Below, in pieces: positions 4,186-5,638 of a stretch of 5,638 nt of DNA. How positions within the stretch are numbered: the stretch's first letter is position 1; the number at the start of each line of letters is the position of its first letter. Both the position numbers and the translations under genes were made by a program. The DNA comes from Chthoniobacterales bacterium (GTDB taxonomy: Bacteria; Verrucomicrobiota; Verrucomicrobiia; Chthoniobacterales; UBA10450). The stretch spans positions 1 through 5,638 of the forward strand of contig JAICXG010000185.1 of assembly GCA_025980625.1 (NCBI GenBank). The letters run 5' to 3'. The notes beneath the pieces are model-generated. The model did not search any database and was not told the origin of the DNA. It worked only from the letters and a program-made list of their open reading frames with translations.

Positions 4186-5638
4186 GAGTAGCTTTGCTCG
4201 ATTCATTTTCCTCGCGACGGCGCTGACCGGGTCGGTTGCTCTGGCGCAGGAATACGGTCTCGATACACGCGAGCCGATCGGGGCCTATCTCAACGGCGTC
4301 ATGCCCTCTTACAGCGGGGCATTCGATTTCCCGCCGGTCCTTTCCGCGACCGGCGCGTTTACCGACGTCAAGAATGTCGTTCCGACGCCTGGTTTGATTC
4401 CCTTTCAGCCCAACTCTCCGCTCTGGTCAGATGGCGCCTTGAAGCATCGCTGGATGGCTTTGCCTAACGATGGGCCACCCTACACCGCGGATGAACAAAT
4501 CAACTTCGTCCCGACCGGGGAATGGACCTTTCCCAATGGCACCGTCTTTGTGAAAGAGTTCGATCTGGTCGTGAACGAGCAGACCCAGCAAACGAAGCGG
4601 CTCGAGACCCGGCTCCTCGTCCGGGACGAGTTTGGCGCGGTCTACGGAGTCACTTACAAATGGCGCGACGACAATAGCGATGCCGATCTTCTGCCGGGCG
4701 GATTAGACGAGGACATTCCGGTGGTGCAGGCAGATGGCACGACCAAAATCCAGACCTGGACTTATCCGAGCCGGTCCGACTGTCTCTTCTGCCATAACCC
4801 ACCGGCCAGTTATGTGCTTGGCCTTAAGACGCATCAGTTAAACGGCAACTTTACTTATCCGAGTACCGGTCGCACCGATAACCAGCTGCGCACGATGAAT
4901 CACCTCGGGATGTTCACTCCCAGCCTCAATGAGGCCGACATCCCGAACTATCTCCATTCCGTCATCATTACCGATGAAACGGCGCCAATCCAGACACGGA
5001 TGCGGTCCTGGATCGATTCCAACTGCTCGCAATGCCATCGCCCCGGTGGCTACGGTCCGGGCTACGACGGCCGTTTTTATACGCCGCTGGCTCAGCAGAA
5101 CCTCGTCAACACTTATGTGAAATTTCGCGACCTGGATGGCTCTCTTTTGTATCAGCGCGACGATGCGCTCGATGCCACCAAGATGCCGCCTCTGGCCAAG
5201 AACCTGGTGCATGAAGCCGCGATGACAGTGCTGCGGCAATGGATCGCCAGCCCGCTCCAGGTCTTGTCAGTGTATCTCTACCAGGATCTGACCCATCTCG
5301 CAGTGCGCTTTAACAGCATTGTTGATCCGGTGAGCGCGAATGATCCTTCGCATTACTTGCTCGACCAGGGCGCGACGGTTACAGGTGCCGTGCTCGGCCC
5401 CGACTCCGATACAGTTATCCTGACGATGTCGCCGTTAGTCTCCGGCCAGAGCTATACACTCACGCTGAACGATGTCACCGACACGGCGCTCTCGGTCAAC
5501 ACCATCTGGCCCGGTTCACAGTTCGGTTTCGCCGCCGCCTTTCCGCCGGACCCAAGCACGAACTGGCTGGCCAATCTTTCGACGCGCGTCGAGGTGGGCA
5601 CGGGCGACGATGCCGTTATCGCCGGTTTCATTGCCAAA
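4166..5638 (+). CDS. Secreted diheme c-type cytochrome (SO2930/HNE_0200-like) fused to Ig-like and repeat domains, cut by right window edge
   Basis: The frame is open for 491 codons to the window end. Residues 1-27 are a signal peptide (hydrophobic FIFLATALTGSVALA, cleavage probably after ALA). Two CxxCH heme c sites are present, CLFCH (206-210; bases 4781-4795) and CSQCH (287-291; bases 5024-5038). KMPPL at 339-343 looks like the methionine axial-ligand loop for the second heme. The block LSATGAF...PFQPNSPLWSDGALKHR (59-95) and the SDCLFCHNPPASYVLGLKT region fit the SO2930/HNE_0200 family of diheme cytochromes, which I recognise by memory. Residues about 364-455 resemble a bacterial Ig-like (SbsA/Big_5) domain (VRFNSIVDPVSANDPSHY, then SGQSYTLTLNDV). 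From residue 468 the same repeat domain as in the two cupredoxins begins (LANLSTRVEVGTGD). The start is fixed by a TAA directly before the ATG (TAAATG) and overlaps the upstream gene by 20 bp, which suggests translational coupling. GACGG six bases upstream is a weak ribosome-binding candidate. The role is extracytoplasmic electron transfer. Substrate and partner are unknown. Confidence 0.88.
   Translation, partial: MLEARAKSSFARFIFLATALTGSVALAQEYGLDTREPIGAYLNGVMPSYSGAFDFPPVLSATGAFTDVKNVVPTPGLIPFQPNSPLWSDGALKHRWMALPNDGPPYTADEQINFVPTGEWTFPNGTVFVKEFDLVVNEQTQQTKRLETRLLVRDEFGAVYGVTYKWRDDNSDADLLPGGLDEDIPVVQADGTTKIQTWTYPSRSDCLFCHNPPASYVLGLKTHQLNGNFTYPSTGRTDNQLRTMNHLGMFTPSLNEADIPNYLHSVIITDETAPIQTRMRSWIDSNCSQCHRPGGYGPGYDGRFYTPLAQQNLVNTYVKFRDLDGSLLYQRDDALDATKMPPLAKNLVHEAAMTVLRQWIASPLQVLSVYLYQDLTHLAVRFNSIVDPVSANDPSHYLLDQGATVTGAVLGPDSDTVILTMSPLVSGQSYTLTLNDVTDTALSVNTIWPGSQFGFAAAFPPDPSTNWLANLSTRVEVGTGDDAVIAGFIAK
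5567..5638 (+). repeat. C-terminal repeat domain copy R5, first 24 residues only (truncated by window edge)
   Basis: Residues 468-491 of the cytochrome read LANLSTRVEVGTGDDAVIAGFIAK. This aligns with the opening strands of R1 and R3 (STRLEVGTGDQVLIGG). Its form is that of a first-position copy, so a second-position copy is expected beyond the window. Here the domain follows an Ig-like module with only a short PPDPSTN spacer and no Thr/Pro tract. Confidence 0.8.

Overview
The window looks like chromosomal DNA from a soil- or freshwater-type bacterium, most likely a Verrucomicrobiota (Chthoniobacterales/Spartobacteria-like). The basis is moderately high GC, weak or absent Shine-Dalgarno sequences, and a C-terminal repeat domain (STR..V.TGD.V.IGGFI / RAIGPSL / TNDNW / ATGIAP / LVEVY) that I associate from memory with large secreted proteins of that group. 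The lineage is an inference and was not searched.

Layout. The left 1.0 kb (minus strand, running off the left edge) is the N-terminal half of an M3-family peptidyl-dipeptidase (Dcp) with a signal peptide. A 299-bp divergent intergenic region follows, with no gene I can support. Three plus-strand genes fill the rest. The first (1302-2513) and second (2734-4185) are paralogous secreted blue-copper (plastocyanin-like cupredoxin) proteins. Each has a Thr/Pro linker and two copies of the C-terminal repeat domain. The third (4166-5638, running off the right edge) is a secreted diheme c-type cytochrome resembling the SO2930/HNE_0200 family. It is followed by an Ig-like (SbsA/Big_5-like) module and then the beginning of the same repeat domain. 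Genes two and three overlap by 20 bp (TAAATG start), so they are probably co-transcribed. A sigma70-like promoter with an operator-like palindrome and flanking direct repeats lies just upstream of gene two.

How the genes may work together. Two copper electron-transfer domains and one diheme cytochrome, all exported and all carrying the same C-terminal module, suggest a periplasmic or cell-surface electron-transfer set. The shared module could dock or anchor different redox heads to one place. This function is inferred. The module architecture, metal-ligand motifs and gene overlap are read directly from the sequence. The Dcp gene is divergent and probably functionally separate.
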